56,348 nucleotides of DNA from Myxococcales bacterium (GCA_009692555.1 SHYY01000015.1:1-56348), one strand, 5' to 3'; positions 35,826-45,308 are shown, counted from the first letter of the stretch. Made by a program: numbers and translations. The notes: generated by a model from the sequence alone, not told the origin.

Positions 35826-37192
35826 TCGCCTCCGCCGTGCGATCGGCGCTGGCGATGGCAACGGCAACGGCAACGCTAACTCCCTTTACCGCGTCAGCGG
35901 AGTTGTCTCGGCGGGAGCCGAGGGAAACGGCAACGGCAACGGAAACGGAAACGGAAACGCTAACTTCCTTTACCGCGTCAGCGGAGTTGTCTCGGCGGGA
36001 GCCGAGGGCAACGGCAACGGAAGCAGCGACCGATGGACGCTTGCGTGCCGTCGACCGCCTGCGCGGCGTGGCGATCCTCCTGGTCCTCGCCTACCACACG
36101 GGCGGCCTCGAATGGCGCCTCGCCCCCTACCGTCCCGACGGCTGGATTGCCTGGCCCACCCTTGGGATCGCCGGCTGGCTGGCGATGCCGCTCCTCCACT
36201 TTGGCTTCACCGGCGTGCACTGCTTCTTCGTGCTCTCGGGCTTCTGCATCCATCTCCGAGCGGCCCGCTCCCGCGCCGCCGGAATCCGCGATCCCCCGCG
36301 TCTGCGCGAGTTCTTCCTGCGTCGCTTCTGGCGGATCTACCCGCCCTACTGGATGGCGCTCGCCCTGTTCGGGATCGCGGTGCCGCTCGCCGCTCGCCTC
36401 CTCGGGATCCACACCGACGAGGCGGCGCCCGGAGCGCGCGACCTCGCGCTGCACGCCACCATGCTCCACACCCTCGACGAGCGGACGATCTTCTCGATCA
36501 ACCCGGCCTTCTGGTCGCTCGCCACCGAGGAGCAGTTCTACCTCGCCTACCCGCTCGCCGGGATCGCCCTCGCCCGCTTCGGCGTCCGGCGAGTTCTTTC
36601 GGGCGCGCTGGTGCTCTCGCTGGTCTGGCGCGCGGCCGTGCTTTCGGCGCTGCCACCGACGGTGGAGCACTTCATGGCCTACCGCGTCCTGATCCACTCG
36701 CTGTTCCTCCCGCGCTGGTTCGAGTGGCTGCTCGGGTGCGCGCTCGCCGAGGCGGTGGCGTCGCCGCGCTCGCCGCTCGTGGGCCGCGCCCGGCCGCTCG
36801 CGCTCCTCGGAGCGCTGCTGCTCCTCTGTGGCATGGCGGTGCGCGTCCACGTGTTCGCCGACAAGCTCGCCTCCGATGCGCTGTTCTCGACCGGCTTCGC
36901 CGCGATCGCCGGCGCCGCGCTCGCCGCCTCCCCCACCCGTTCGCGGGCGCTCGCGCTCGTCGGACAGGCCCTCGCCGCGGTGGGACGCCGCGCCTACGGT
37001 CTCTACCTCGTGCATCAGCCGCTGGTCGACTGGGCGGCCCTCCCCCGCGCGGCCGGCGTCGCCCTCGCCGCGCTCGCCGGGTGGGCCTTCTCCGGCGCCT
37101 TCGAGCGTCCGTTCGAGCGCCGCTCGAAGCAGGTTGGCAGACCACCCGTCGGTGCGAAAATCGCTATACTACCGCCATGCGACCCTCCCTGA
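35822..37192 (+). CDS. acyltransferase 3 (OafA-like) with repeat-derived N-terminus
   Basis: 456 residues if started at GTG 35822. The enzyme proper starts near codon 75 with RLRAVDRLRGVAILLVLAYH, the hallmark of membrane O-acyltransferases, and has about ten transmembrane helices. FVLSGFCIHLR and FWRIYPPYWMALALF are family blocks. The first 60 or so codons come almost entirely from two copies of the 49-bp core repeat plus Thr-Ala/Thr-Glu hexamer arrays. They are not expected in the family. Another start inside or after the repeat cannot be excluded. It probably acylates a surface sugar. Confidence 0.82.
   Translation: MIASAVRSALAMATATATLTPFTASAELSRREPRETATATETETETLTSFTASAELSRREPRATATEAATDGRLRAVDRLRGVAILLVLAYHTGGLEWRLAPYRPDGWIAWPTLGIAGWLAMPLLHFGFTGVHCFFVLSGFCIHLRAARSRAAGIRDPPRLREFFLRRFWRIYPPYWMALALFGIAVPLAARLLGIHTDEAAPGARDLALHATMLHTLDERTIFSINPAFWSLATEEQFYLAYPLAGIALARFGVRRVLSGALVLSLVWRAAVLSALPPTVEHFMAYRVLIHSLFLPRWFEWLLGCALAEAVASPRSPLVGRARPLALLGALLLLCGMAVRVHVFADKLASDALFSTGFAAIAGAALAASPTRSRALALVGQALAAVGRRAYGLYLVHQPLVDWAALPRAAGVALAALAGWAFSGAFERPFERRSKQVGRPPVGAKIAILPPCDPP
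35857..36018 (+). repeat. 49-bp core repeat, two copies with GGNAAC arrays
   Basis: Cores at 35875-35923 and 35959-36007, 84 bp apart, each embedded in GGCAAC/GGAAAC hexamers. Each core contains the stems CCGC-GTCA-GCGG and CTCGGC-GGGA-GCCGAG; copy 1 also pairs AACTCC with GGAGTT. All parts are multiples compatible with the acyltransferase reading frame, where each core encodes LTxFTASAELSRREPR. Confidence 0.9.
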
Positions 37193-37953
37193 TCGCGCTC
37201 CTCGCGGTGACCGCCGTGACCGGCTGCAAGCCCTCGTCGTCGAAGATCAGGCTCGGCCCCTTCGACGCCGATCGCTACGAATCCACCTCCACCGACGGGC
37301 AGAAGCAGTTCTGCTACCTCTTCGGCGGGGACACCAACGTGCCGGCGCGGCTGTGCGGCGACCCGAACCCGACCCCCGATCACGCCGGCGTCTTCTTCGC
37401 CGCGGTGGAGCCGATCGCCGGCAGCGAGTTCGTCGCCAAGGTGGGCGCGCCGCTCGACGCCGGCTACTACCTGCTCAAGCCGATCGGCACCGAGCGCGTC
37501 GACGCGTGGTCACTCGGCAAGCTCGGGATGAAGGAGTGGCTCGCCGGAAAGCGCCTCCTGGCCGTCGACACCGACGACAAGCACACCACGCGCGTGCGCG
37601 TCATCGATCCGATCGCGCGCGCCGACCGCTCGTTCGACGTCCGCACCACCACCTCCGAGTTCCTGCTCGTGCGCGCCCCCGAGGACATCGCGGTGCTGCT
37701 GGTGCAGAAGAACGGCGGCGAGGAGCTCCTGCTGCTCGAGAACCCGGTGACCAACCCGCTCCTGACCATCACCAGCGTCTCGGAGGGCAAATCGGCGGGC
37801 AACCGCAAGCTGTTCGCCTCCGGCTCGATCGACCGCCTCCAGAACAAGGTCTGGCAGCCACCGACGGGCTTCTTCGGCCACATTGGCTGGAGCGGCTCGC
37901 GGCCGACCTACGACAATGCGCCGCTCGGTCCGTTCGAGGAGCCGCGTCTCTGA
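37177..37953 (+). CDS. hypothetical lipoprotein
   Basis: 258 residues from ATG 37177, overlapping the acyltransferase 3' end by 16 bp. Lipobox AVTGC at about residue 17, then a beta-rich body (DAWSLGKLGMKEWLAGKRLL, FFGHIGWSGSRPTYDNAPLG). A TATACT hexamer at 37165-37170 may be a -10 element for a short leader. No family recognised; probably an envelope protein. It ends 1 bp before the convergent topoisomerase gene. Confidence 0.7.
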   Translation: MRPSLIALLAVTAVTGCKPSSSKIRLGPFDADRYESTSTDGQKQFCYLFGGDTNVPARLCGDPNPTPDHAGVFFAAVEPIAGSEFVAKVGAPLDAGYYLLKPIGTERVDAWSLGKLGMKEWLAGKRLLAVDTDDKHTTRVRVIDPIARADRSFDVRTTTSEFLLVRAPEDIAVLLVQKNGGEELLLLENPVTNPLLTITSVSEGKSAGNRKLFASGSIDRLQNKVWQPPTGFFGHIGWSGSRPTYDNAPLGPFEEPRL

Positions 37954-40617
37954 TCAGGCCGGCTCGAAGCGCGCCGCGCCGTCGCTGGCGCCGCTGTCCA
38001 GCACCAGGCGCCCGTCGATCTCTTGCCCGCCCTCGGGCGTGAAGCGGGCCTTCCTGGTCTTCCCGCGGGTGATGAGATCGCGCAGCTGCGCGCCGGAGAG
38101 CCGCCGCCCCGCGATCTCGAACCAGACGACGAAGCCGCAGCCCTCCCGCCAGCGCGCGCAGCCCCACCCGCGCCGCCCGACGATCAACTGGCCACTCGTG
38201 CAGCGCGGACAGATCAGCCCCTCCGGGAGGGCCGGGGCAGCCACGGTCGGGGCAGTCTTGCGCGGCGCCCGTGCGGCCGGTGGCGCCGCCTCTCCCTTGT
38301 CGCTGCGCGCCTCGCCGCGGGCGGCAAACTCGAGCCGCAGCTCGCCATCCTCCTCACGGACGATCGCCGCCGCGAACCGCTTCCCCGCTTTCGACTTGAA
38401 GCCCTGGAGCACCTGGCTCCGTCCCCGCTCGAGCAGCACCGACGCAAGCGCGCTCCCGATCGGTCGCCCCGCCACCATCTTCCGCATCGCGAACTTGCAC
38501 GCGCCCGTGCAAGCGAACTCACGCACCCGCTCCACCACCGGCTCGCGGCAGCGCGGGCAGCGACCGATCGCCTGGGCCGGCGCCCCTACGGGCGGAGGCG
38601 CGGCGCGGATCGCATCGACGGTCTCGCGGACGTAGCGCGTGATGTCGGACATGAAGGCCGCGCGCGTCTCCTCTCCGCGCGCGATGCGGGCCAGCCGCGC
38701 CTCCCAGGTCCCGGTCAGCTCGGGCGAGGCGAGGCTCGCGACCGGCAGCGCCTCGATCAAGCCGATCCCCGTCACCGTCGGTACCAGCTGCTTCTTGTCG
38801 CGCACGATGTAGTCGCGCTTGAGCAGCGTCTCGATCACCGCGGCGCGAGTGGCCGGCGTGCCGAGGCCGCAGTCCTTCATCGCCGCGCGCAGCGCCTCGT
38901 CGTCGATCGTCTTGCCCGCCGACTCCATCGCCCCGAGGAGCGCGGCCTCGGTGAAGCGCCGCGGCGGGGCGGTCTTCTTCGCCAGCGGCTCGAACTTCCC
39001 ATCGAGCGCCATCCCCTCGGTGAGGGGCGGCAGGATCGCGCTCGCCTCTGCCTCCTCGCGATCACCCCGTCGCCCTTCGTCGCCGCCGTCGATGCCGGCC
39101 ACCTCCTGCCACCCCGCGGCCAGCCGCACCCGCCCGCGCGCAAGAAAGCGATCAGGCGGCGGCGGAAGCACGGCAAGAACCGAGCTCTCCTCCGCTTCCG
39201 TCGGAGGCGAGCCCGAGCCCGAGCCCGAGCCCGTTCCCGCTGGCGTTGCCGCTGCCATTCCCGTTCCCCTCGGCTCCCGCCGAGACAACTCCGCTGACGC
39301 GGTAAGGGAAGTTAGCGTTGCCGTTCCCGTTCCGACGCGAACCCACGCCTCTGTGATCCCAAACTCGGCATCGGGAAAGAACACTCCGAGAAATCGCCGC
39401 GCCACCAGATCGAACACCCGCCCCTCATCGCGATCGAGCGCGCCCGGCCGCACCGGCTTCCCGGTCGGGATGATCGCGTGGTGGTCCTGCACCTTCGCGT
39501 CGTCGACGATGCGCCGCGAGGGGCGCGGCGGGCGCGCCAAAAGCTCGGCCGCGAAGGGCGCGTAGTCGGGCATCTGCTGCATCGCAGCAAACAGCCGCGG
39601 CAGCTCCTTCGCGACGTCGGTGGTCAGGTGGCGCGAGTCGGTGCGCGGGTAGGTGAGCACCTTGTGCCGCTCGTAGAGCGCCTGCGCGATCTCGAGGGTG
39701 CGGGCGGCGCTGAAGCCGAAGCGCCGGTTGGCGGTGCGCTGGAGCGCGGTGAGGTCGAACAGCAGCGGCGCCGGCTCGCGCACCGTCCGCGATCGCACCC
39801 GCTCGACGCGCGGGCCGATCGGATCGACCGCCGCTCCGTGCTTCCGGCAGCGCGCCGTCACCGCCTCGGCCAGCGGCGCGGTAGCGAGGCGGCCGACCCG
39901 CCCGTGGGTCCACCCCGCGGCGAAGCGCTCGCCCGTCGCGGTCCGGAAGTCGCCCTTCACCTCCCAGTAGTCCTTGGCGACGAACGCCTGGATCGCGCGT
40001 TCCCGCAGGACCAGCATCGCCAGCGTCGGTGTCTGCACCCGACCGATCGAGTAGAGCGGCCCATCCCCCCCCGTGCGCCCGCGCGCCGTCACCGCCCGCG
40101 TGGCGTTCATTCCGACCAGCCAGTCGGCCTCGGAGCGCGACCGCGCCGCGTCGCCCAGCGCATCGAGCTGCCCGCCCGGCCGCAGCGTGGCGAAGCCGCG
40201 CCGGATCGCCTCATCGGTGAGCGAGGAGATCCAGAGGCGCGACACCCGCGGCCCGCCGCCCGCGAACTGGTAGAGGTAGCGGAAGATCAGCTCCCCCTCG
40301 CGCCCCGCGTCGCAGGCGTTCACCACCGACGTGAAGCGCCGCTCGCGGAGCAGCCGCGCCACCGCGCGCAGCTGATCGGCGGCGTGCTTCGACGGCCGCA
40401 GCTTGAACTCGGCCGGCAGCATCGGCAGGGTGTCGAGCCGCCAGGGCTTCCAGCGCGGATCGTACGCCGCCGGCTCCTCGAGCTCGACGAGGTGTCCAAC
40501 GCACCAGGTGATCACCCGCTCCGCGCCCTCGAAGCAGTGCTGCCCCGATGCGCGCACGCCCAGCACCCGCGCGATGTCCCGCGCCACCGACGGCTTTTCG
40601 GCGACGATCAGCTCCAC
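37954..40617 (-). CDS. topB: DNA topoisomerase III (type IA) with in-frame repeat insertion
   Basis: 887 residues from GTG 40617 (VELIVAEKPSVARDIA); the frame is open to 40836 but the extra part looks non-homologous. TOPRIM (NACDAGREGELIFRYL), SIGRVQTPTL, and the catalytic Tyr in VLTYPRTDSRHL, then C-terminal zinc-ribbon segments (CPRCREPV, CPRCTSGQ). It relaxes or decatenates DNA through a 5'-phosphotyrosine. Between WVRVG and DRFLARGRVRLAAGW about 50 residues derive from a 49-bp core repeat plus hexamer arrays. The insertion keeps the frame and sits where family members have a short loop, so the enzyme is probably still active. Confidence 0.88.
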   Translation of the reverse strand: MELIVAEKPSVARDIARVLGVRASGQHCFEGAERVITWCVGHLVELEEPAAYDPRWKPWRLDTLPMLPAEFKLRPSKHAADQLRAVARLLRERRFTSVVNACDAGREGELIFRYLYQFAGGGPRVSRLWISSLTDEAIRRGFATLRPGGQLDALGDAARSRSEADWLVGMNATRAVTARGRTGGDGPLYSIGRVQTPTLAMLVLRERAIQAFVAKDYWEVKGDFRTATGERFAAGWTHGRVGRLATAPLAEAVTARCRKHGAAVDPIGPRVERVRSRTVREPAPLLFDLTALQRTANRRFGFSAARTLEIAQALYERHKVLTYPRTDSRHLTTDVAKELPRLFAAMQQMPDYAPFAAELLARPPRPSRRIVDDAKVQDHHAIIPTGKPVRPGALDRDEGRVFDLVARRFLGVFFPDAEFGITEAWVRVGTGTATLTSLTASAELSRREPRGTGMAAATPAGTGSGSGSGSPPTEAEESSVLAVLPPPPDRFLARGRVRLAAGWQEVAGIDGGDEGRRGDREEAEASAILPPLTEGMALDGKFEPLAKKTAPPRRFTEAALLGAMESAGKTIDDEALRAAMKDCGLGTPATRAAVIETLLKRDYIVRDKKQLVPTVTGIGLIEALPVASLASPELTGTWEARLARIARGEETRAAFMSDITRYVRETVDAIRAAPPPVGAPAQAIGRCPRCREPVVERVREFACTGACKFAMRKMVAGRPIGSALASVLLERGRSQVLQGFKSKAGKRFAAAIVREEDGELRLEFAARGEARSDKGEAAPPAARAPRKTAPTVAAPALPEGLICPRCTSGQLIVGRRGWGCARWREGCGFVVWFEIAGRRLSGAQLRDLITRGKTRKARFTPEGGQEIDGRLVLDSGASDGAARFEPA
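39209..39334 (-). repeat. 49-bp core repeat with two kinds of hexamer array, inside topB
   Basis: Core at 39268-39316 on the minus strand, preceded in gene direction by GGNAAC-type hexamers (39317-39334). It is followed by more GGNAAC-like units (39233-39268) and four perfect GGGCTC hexamers (39209-39232). In the topB frame it encodes Thr-Gly/Thr-Ala, then TLTSLTASAELSRREPRGTG, then Gly-Ser repeats. This is the same frame and peptide as in the acyltransferase copies. Confidence 0.9.
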
Positions 40618-40963
40618 CTTCGCACCCGCCGCGTCCGCCTCATCGCCCCGGGGTGTACCACGAGCCTCCGCGCCCGCCCTTGTCCGGTGGCCGGTGGCCG
40701 GGACAGCGTCCGGATTTCGGACACGCGGCGACCCGCCCGGAAGGTCCGCACGGGCCGCTGCGGGAACTCCGCCACCGTCGAGAAACCGCTCTCGCGGCAC
40801 GAACAGCTCGGTCTGCATGAGCGCGGCGCAGAGCAAACGCCGGGCCGTGCAGGCGCCGCTTGAAAACGGAAACGGGGACGCTAGCTTCCTTTACCGCGTC
40901 AGCGGAGTTGTCTTGGCGGGAGCCGAGGAGAACGAGCGGCAAGCCTGCGGCGGGTCGTTGAGC
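40618..40963. other. intergenic region between topB and membrane-protein gene
   Basis: About 345 bp with no convincing gene. The topB frame remains open here and an ATG (40818) could give a longer N-terminus, but the sequence has no topoisomerase homology that I recognise. It also holds repeat locus 40862-40934. Confidence 0.5.
40862..40934 (+). repeat. 49-bp core repeat, intergenic copy
   Basis: Core at 40880-40928 with short degenerate hexamers on both sides (GAAAAC, GGAAAC, GGGGAC before; AGAACG after). It differs from the other cores by a few substitutions (GCTAGC, TCTTGG), which weaken the terminal stem. It lies between two minus-strand genes and is probably an older copy. Confidence 0.88.
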
Positions 40964-42037
40964 TCAGGCGGTGAGGGCGGGGAGCTCGGCGATCACCTCG
41001 GCGGCGGTGTCGAGCTCGCGGCCGGCGGCGGTGAGATCCTCGACCAGCGGGGCGAGCTCCTCCCCGAGGCGGGCGGCGTCGGCCGAACGATGGTGCAGTG
41101 CAGCAAGACGGAGCCGCTCCATCACCGCAATGTGATGGTGCAGGCGAGCGACCGCGCGCTCGCGACCGCGCTCGATGCCGTCGAGGTAGGCCAGCTGGGT
41201 GGCCATCGCGGCGCGCGCGCGACCGTACTCGGAGCGCACCACGTCGTCCTTCGCCGCCTCCTCGCGCGTGACGATCTGGTCGAGGCGCCCGGCGAGGGCG
41301 AGCCGATCGGTTCGCGCCGCCTCTGCCTCGAGATCGCTCCAGCGCTTCCCAAAGCGGGTGATCCGGCCGAGGAGATCTTCCGCCGCTGCGCTCACCTCCG
41401 GCGCCTCGCCGCCGAGCGCGGCCCGGACCTCGCGATAGGCCTCCGAGGCGCGCCCGAGCAGTCCGTGCAGCTCGCCGCCCCCCGCGGTGGCCGGGAGACC
41501 GCCCTCCTTCGCGACTGCGCTCGCGGCAGGGAGCATCGGCTCCTCGTCGCGTGACCACTCCAGCTCGCGCCCGGTCACCCCGAGGGAGGCGACGAAGCCT
41601 GCGGCACCGCCGAGGGCGAGGGCGACCAGTCCGGGCGGGAGGAAGCCGAGCACGCCGCTCGACCCGATCGACAGCGCCACGAACAGCGCGGTGGCGAGCC
41701 CGACGCCGCCAGCGACGGCCGCCACCGCCCGGCGCGACGTCCCCGGCAGCTCGCGGGCGAAGGTGAGCCCACCGACGGCGGCGAACCCCCACGCCCCGAG
41801 CGCTCCACCGAATGCCCATGCCACGCCGCCGAGCACCGCCACCGTCGCTGCGAGGGCCGCCGACCGCCACGATTTCGGTGGGACCGCGGCCAGACCGAGG
41901 AGGAGAAGGCTGACCGCCTGCGCCCCCGGTCCCGGCAGGCGCCATGCGAGGAGGCCGCCCGCCGCTCCGGCCACCGTCGTACGCAGGACGGCGGCCTGCA
42001 GCTCTCCATGATCGCGAATGCTCAGATCCAGGCTCAT
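40964..42037 (-). CDS. membrane protein with coiled-coil C-terminus, unknown function
   Basis: 357 residues. The N-terminal half has four to six hydrophobic segments ([65 protein letters not shown]). The C-terminal half is a long helical, charged region ([38 protein letters not shown]) likely to be coiled coil. Upstream of its ATG is a hexamer array. No family recognised; a membrane-anchored scaffold is possible. Confidence 0.65.
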   Translation of the reverse strand: MSLDLSIRDHGELQAAVLRTTVAGAAGGLLAWRLPGPGAQAVSLLLLGLAAVPPKSWRSAALAATVAVLGGVAWAFGGALGAWGFAAVGGLTFARELPGTSRRAVAAVAGGVGLATALFVALSIGSSGVLGFLPPGLVALALGGAAGFVASLGVTGRELEWSRDEEPMLPAASAVAKEGGLPATAGGGELHGLLGRASEAYREVRAALGGEAPEVSAAAEDLLGRITRFGKRWSDLEAEAARTDRLALAGRLDQIVTREEAAKDDVVRSEYGRARAAMATQLAYLDGIERGRERAVARLHHHIAVMERLRLAALHHRSADAARLGEELAPLVEDLTAAGRELDTAAEVIAELPALTA

Positions 42038-42081
42038 GGGCGGTGTTACGCACGAGCGCCGGAGATCGATCTACCGGGGGC

Positions 42082-42123
42082 GAGAACGGGAACGGGAACG
42101 GCAACGGCAACGGCAACGGGAAC
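42082..42123 (+). repeat. seven GGNAAC hexamers, no core
   Basis: GAGAAC, two GGGAAC, three GGCAAC, then GGGAAC, in the gap between recA and the membrane-protein gene. It has the same units as the arrays flanking the 49-bp cores but lacks the core. It could be a degenerate or solo form of the element. Confidence 0.85.
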
Positions 42124-42164
42124 GACCCTCTCCCGCACGCGTCGCACGCGGGAGCGGGAGCCGA

Positions 42165-43286
42165 TCAGGCGCGCGGCTGATCCTTCTTGCGCGGCTTCTC
42201 GTCGCTGGCGACCGAGCCGTTGGCCGGGGCCGGGGCGGCCGCCAGCGCGAGCGGATCGCCCACCCGGACGATGCCGTGCTTGACCAGCATCGCGCGCTCG
42301 ATCTTGTCCAGCACCTCGGGGTGCGCGCGGAGGAATTCCTTGGCGTTTTCGCGCCCCTGGCCGATCCGCTCGCCGTCGTAGGAGAACCACGCCCCGGACT
42401 TCTCGACGACCTCCGCCTCCGACGCGAGGTCGAGCACATCGCCCTCCTTCGAGATCCCCTCGCCGAACATGATATCGAACTCCACCTCGCGGAACGGCGG
42501 CGCCATCTTGTTCTTCACCACCTTCACCTTGGTGCGATTGCCGATCGACTTCTCCGCCACCTTGATCTGGCCGATGCGCCGGATATCGAGGCGCACCGAG
42601 GCGTAGAACTTGAGCGCGTTGCCGCCCGAGGTGGTCTCCGGGCTGCCGAACATCACGCCGATCTTCATGCGGATCTGGTTGATGAAGATCACCAGCGTGT
42701 TCGACTTGGAGATCGTCCCGGTCAGCTTGCGCAGCGCCTGCGACATCAGGCGCGCCTGCAGCCCGACGTGCGTGTCGCCCATCTCGCCCTCGATCTCCGC
42801 CTTCGGCACCAGCGCCGCCACCGAGTCGATCACCACCACGTCGATCGCGTTCGAGCGCACCAGCATATCGGCGATCTCCAGCGCCTGCTCGCCGTGATCG
42901 GGCTGCGACACCAGGAGATCGTCGGTGCGCACCCCGAGCTTGCGCGCGTAGTTGACGTCGAGCGCGTGCTCGGCGTCGATGAAGGCGCAGATCCCGCCGC
43001 GCCGCTGCGCCTCGGCGATCACGTGCAGCGTCAGCGTCGTCTTGCCCGACGACTCCGGCCCGTAGATCTCGCACACCCGGCCGCGCGGCAGCCCGCCGAT
43101 GCCGAGGGCGATATCGAGGGCCAGGGACCCGGTCGACACCACCTGCACCTCCGGCGCCTTCTGCTCGTCGCCGAGCCGCATGATCGAGCCCTTCCCGTAC
43201 TGCTTCTCGATGCCTGACACCGCCAGCTCGATCGCCTTCTCCCGCTGGTCGTCCCGCTTCGCTTCGCTCTTGCTCTCGGTCGCCAT
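42165..43286 (-). CDS. recA: recombinase RecA
   Basis: 373 residues, full length. MAW-like motif [10 protein letters not shown], Walker [14 protein letters not shown], Walker [16 protein letters not shown], loop L2 region [22 protein letters not shown] and an acidic/basic C-tail. It forms filaments on ssDNA for recombination and SOS induction. The ATG follows GGAGGAGATCTTC, a good ribosome site. It is the last gene of cinA-thpR-recA, with 31 bp after thpR. Confidence 0.97.
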   Translation of the reverse strand: MATESKSEAKRDDQREKAIELAVSGIEKQYGKGSIMRLGDEQKAPEVQVVSTGSLALDIALGIGGLPRGRVCEIYGPESSGKTTLTLHVIAEAQRRGGICAFIDAEHALDVNYARKLGVRTDDLLVSQPDHGEQALEIADMLVRSNAIDVVVIDSVAALVPKAEIEGEMGDTHVGLQARLMSQALRKLTGTISKSNTLVIFINQIRMKIGVMFGSPETTSGGNALKFYASVRLDIRRIGQIKVAEKSIGNRTKVKVVKNKMAPPFREVEFDIMFGEGISKEGDVLDLASEAEVVEKSGAWFSYDGERIGQGRENAKEFLRAHPEVLDKIERAMLVKHGIVRVGDPLALAAAPAPANGSVASDEKPRKKDQPRA

Positions 43287-43317
43287 GAAGATCTCCTCCG
43301 TCTAGTGAGAAATGCCG

Positions 43318-43917
43318 CTACCTTGCGGCCGCTGTTCCAAAAGGCACCCGCGAAAGCACGATGTACTCCGACCCTGCGCGGCGGGTGAGACTCTCGTAGA
43401 TGACCACCTCGCTCGCTCGCCCGCTGCCCAGCGAGGCCTGCTCCCGCGGCGCGAGGATCGCGGGCAGCCACTCGACAGCCTGGGTGGTCCCCGGCTCCTT
43501 CACCTTCCCGAGGGTGACGTGGGGATGGAACGGGCGCGGCTCCCGCGGGAAGCCGAGGTCCTCCATCCACTTCTCCACGTCCTGCTGCAACGCAGCAATC
43601 CCCGTGGCGTGGACGCCTGCCCACAGCACCCGCGGGTGCGCCGGGTTCGGGAAGGCGCCGATCCCGCGCGCCTCCATCTCCAGCGGGCCACGCTGCGCCA
43701 GCTCACGGTTGAGCCGCCCGGTGATCGCCTCCACCGACGCGCGCTCGATCATCCCGAAGAACTTCAGCGTCACATGCAGGTTGGCCGCCGGCACCCACGC
43801 CACCTTCCACCCCGACGCCGCCACCGCGGGCGCCATCGCCGCCACCTCGTCGACCACTCGGCGGGTCACCGCGAGCGGAAAGTTCACCGCCAGGAACGCG
43901 CGAACCTGGGTGCTCAT
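43318..43917 (-). CDS. thpR: RNA 2',3'-cyclic phosphodiesterase
   Basis: 199 residues from ATG 43917. Two HxT motifs of the 2H phosphoesterase superfamily are present: LHVTLKFFG and FHPHVTLGKVKE. ThpR (LigT) opens 2',3'-cyclic phosphates on RNA. The start overlaps the cinA stop by 4 bp (ATGA), and the order cinA-thpR-recA is conserved in many bacteria. Confidence 0.92.
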   Translation of the reverse strand: MSTQVRAFLAVNFPLAVTRRVVDEVAAMAPAVAASGWKVAWVPAANLHVTLKFFGMIERASVEAITGRLNRELAQRGPLEMEARGIGAFPNPAHPRVLWAGVHATGIAALQQDVEKWMEDLGFPREPRPFHPHVTLGKVKEPGTTQAVEWLPAILAPREQASLGSGRASEVVIYESLTRRAGSEYIVLSRVPFGTAAAR

Positions 43918-45293
43918 CGCCTGGGCCCCTCCTCTCTCGGTGTGCTGCTTACGCGGTCGCTTCCCGGCGGTGCGAGCAATTTTTCGAGCAGGTTCAGCGC
44001 CGCGAACGCCGCGAGCTGCTTCACCATCCGCCGCCCGTCTGGATCGCCTTCGCGCGACGGCCAGACCAGCTTGCGCGCCTCGATCCCGGAAGGTCCAGCG
44101 ACGGCGAAGTGCACCAGGCCAACCGGCTTCTCCGCGCTCCCGCCGCCCGGTCCGGCGATCCCCGAGATCGCCACGCCGAACGTCGCACCGACGGTGCGCC
44201 GCACCCCTTCCGCCATCTCGCGCACGCACGCCTCGCTCACCGCGCCGTGCCTCTCCAGCGTCTCGCGCCGGACCCCGAGCAGCGACTCCTTCTGCGGGTT
44301 CGCGTAGGCGATCACGCCGCCCAGGAAGTAGTCCGAGGAGCCCGGCACGTCGGTGAGGAGGTCGCCACACAGCCCACCGGTGCACGACTCCGCGGTCGCC
44401 ACCGTCTCCCCGCGCGCGCGCAGGCGGCGCCCGATCACCGTCGCCAGCGTCTCGTCGTCGATCCCGTAGACCGCCCCGCCGAGCCGCGCCCGCACCGCGC
44501 TGTCAAGCGCCGTGATCACCGCCTCGGCCTCCTCCCGCGCCGGACGCCGCACCACCACCGTCACCAGGTTCTCCGGGTAGGCGATCCGGAAGTGCAGGGT
44601 GGCCCCCGCGATCCCGTCGAGCAGCCCGCGCAGCTGATGATCAACGTGCGACTCGCCCATCCCGGCCACCCGCCAGGTGCGCTTCGCCGTCGCTCTGCCG
44701 TCGCCGCAAAGCGCGCGCAGCCGGGGAGCGATCTCCTCCTCGAAGATCCGCTTCATCTCGCGCGGCACGCCGGGGACGAAGAACAGCGCGCTGTCGCGGA
44801 GCGCAACCCGAAAGCCCGGCGCGAGCCCGGCGCGGTTCGGGAGCACCTCCGCCCCCGACGGGACGCGCACCTGCCGCAGGTTGTTCGGGGTCATACTTAC
44901 AGGGCCTGCGGCCCCCCCATCCTTCGGTGGGGACCCGAGGAAGCTGCGCTCCGCGAAGCGCGCCACCATCCGCGCCTGGTGCCCCTCGTCGACGCCCGCC
45001 GCCACCCCGAGGATCGCCGCCATCACGTCGACGGTGCGGTCATCGTCGGTCGGTCCGAGCCCGCCCGAGCACACCACCACCCGCGCCCGTCCCGCGGCCT
45101 GCCGGAGCGCCGCCTCCATATCCACCACATCGTCGGTGGTGGAGCTGCGCCAGCGGACATGCAGCCCGATCGCGGTCAGCCGCTCGGCGATCCACGAGGA
45201 GTTGGTGTCGACGATCTCGCCGCGGTTCAACTCGTCACCGATGGTGACGATCTCCGCCGCCTCCGCGGAAAGGGCGCCTGGGGGCGTATACAT
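43914..45293 (-). CDS. cinA: CinA family nicotinamide-nucleotide amidohydrolase
   Basis: 459 residues. N-terminal MoCF-like domain (TIGDELNRGEIVDTNSSWIAE, VVCSGGLGPTDDDRTVDV, FVPGVPREM) and C-terminal PncC/CinA domain (ETVATAESCTGGLCGDLLTD, GISGIAGPGGG-like segment). It recycles nicotinamide mononucleotide and is often co-expressed with recA in competent bacteria; comEC in this window is consistent with transformability. About ten extra residues (GSPPKDGGAAGPV) sit in a loop of the MoCF domain. Overlaps thpR. Confidence 0.92.
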   Translation of the reverse strand: MYTPPGALSAEAAEIVTIGDELNRGEIVDTNSSWIAERLTAIGLHVRWRSSTTDDVVDMEAALRQAAGRARVVVCSGGLGPTDDDRTVDVMAAILGVAAGVDEGHQARMVARFAERSFLGSPPKDGGAAGPVSMTPNNLRQVRVPSGAEVLPNRAGLAPGFRVALRDSALFFVPGVPREMKRIFEEEIAPRLRALCGDGRATAKRTWRVAGMGESHVDHQLRGLLDGIAGATLHFRIAYPENLVTVVVRRPAREEAEAVITALDSAVRARLGGAVYGIDDETLATVIGRRLRARGETVATAESCTGGLCGDLLTDVPGSSDYFLGGVIAYANPQKESLLGVRRETLERHGAVSEACVREMAEGVRRTVGATFGVAISGIAGPGGGSAEKPVGLVHFAVAGPSGIEARKLVWPSREGDPDGRRMVKQLAAFAALNLLEKLLAPPGSDRVSSTPREEGPRR

Positions 45294-45308
45294 TTGTACA
45301 GTACCCTA
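45294..45308 (-). promoter_or_regulatory. possible promoter/damage-response site of cinA-thpR-recA
   Basis: Reading toward cinA, GGGTACTGTACAAATG runs straight into the start codon. It contains TACTGT and the palindrome TGTACA. The TACTGTAC half resembles part of an SOS-type box, but the second half is not conserved, so LexA control is only a suggestion. No ribosome site is evident, so a very short leader is possible. Confidence 0.3.
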
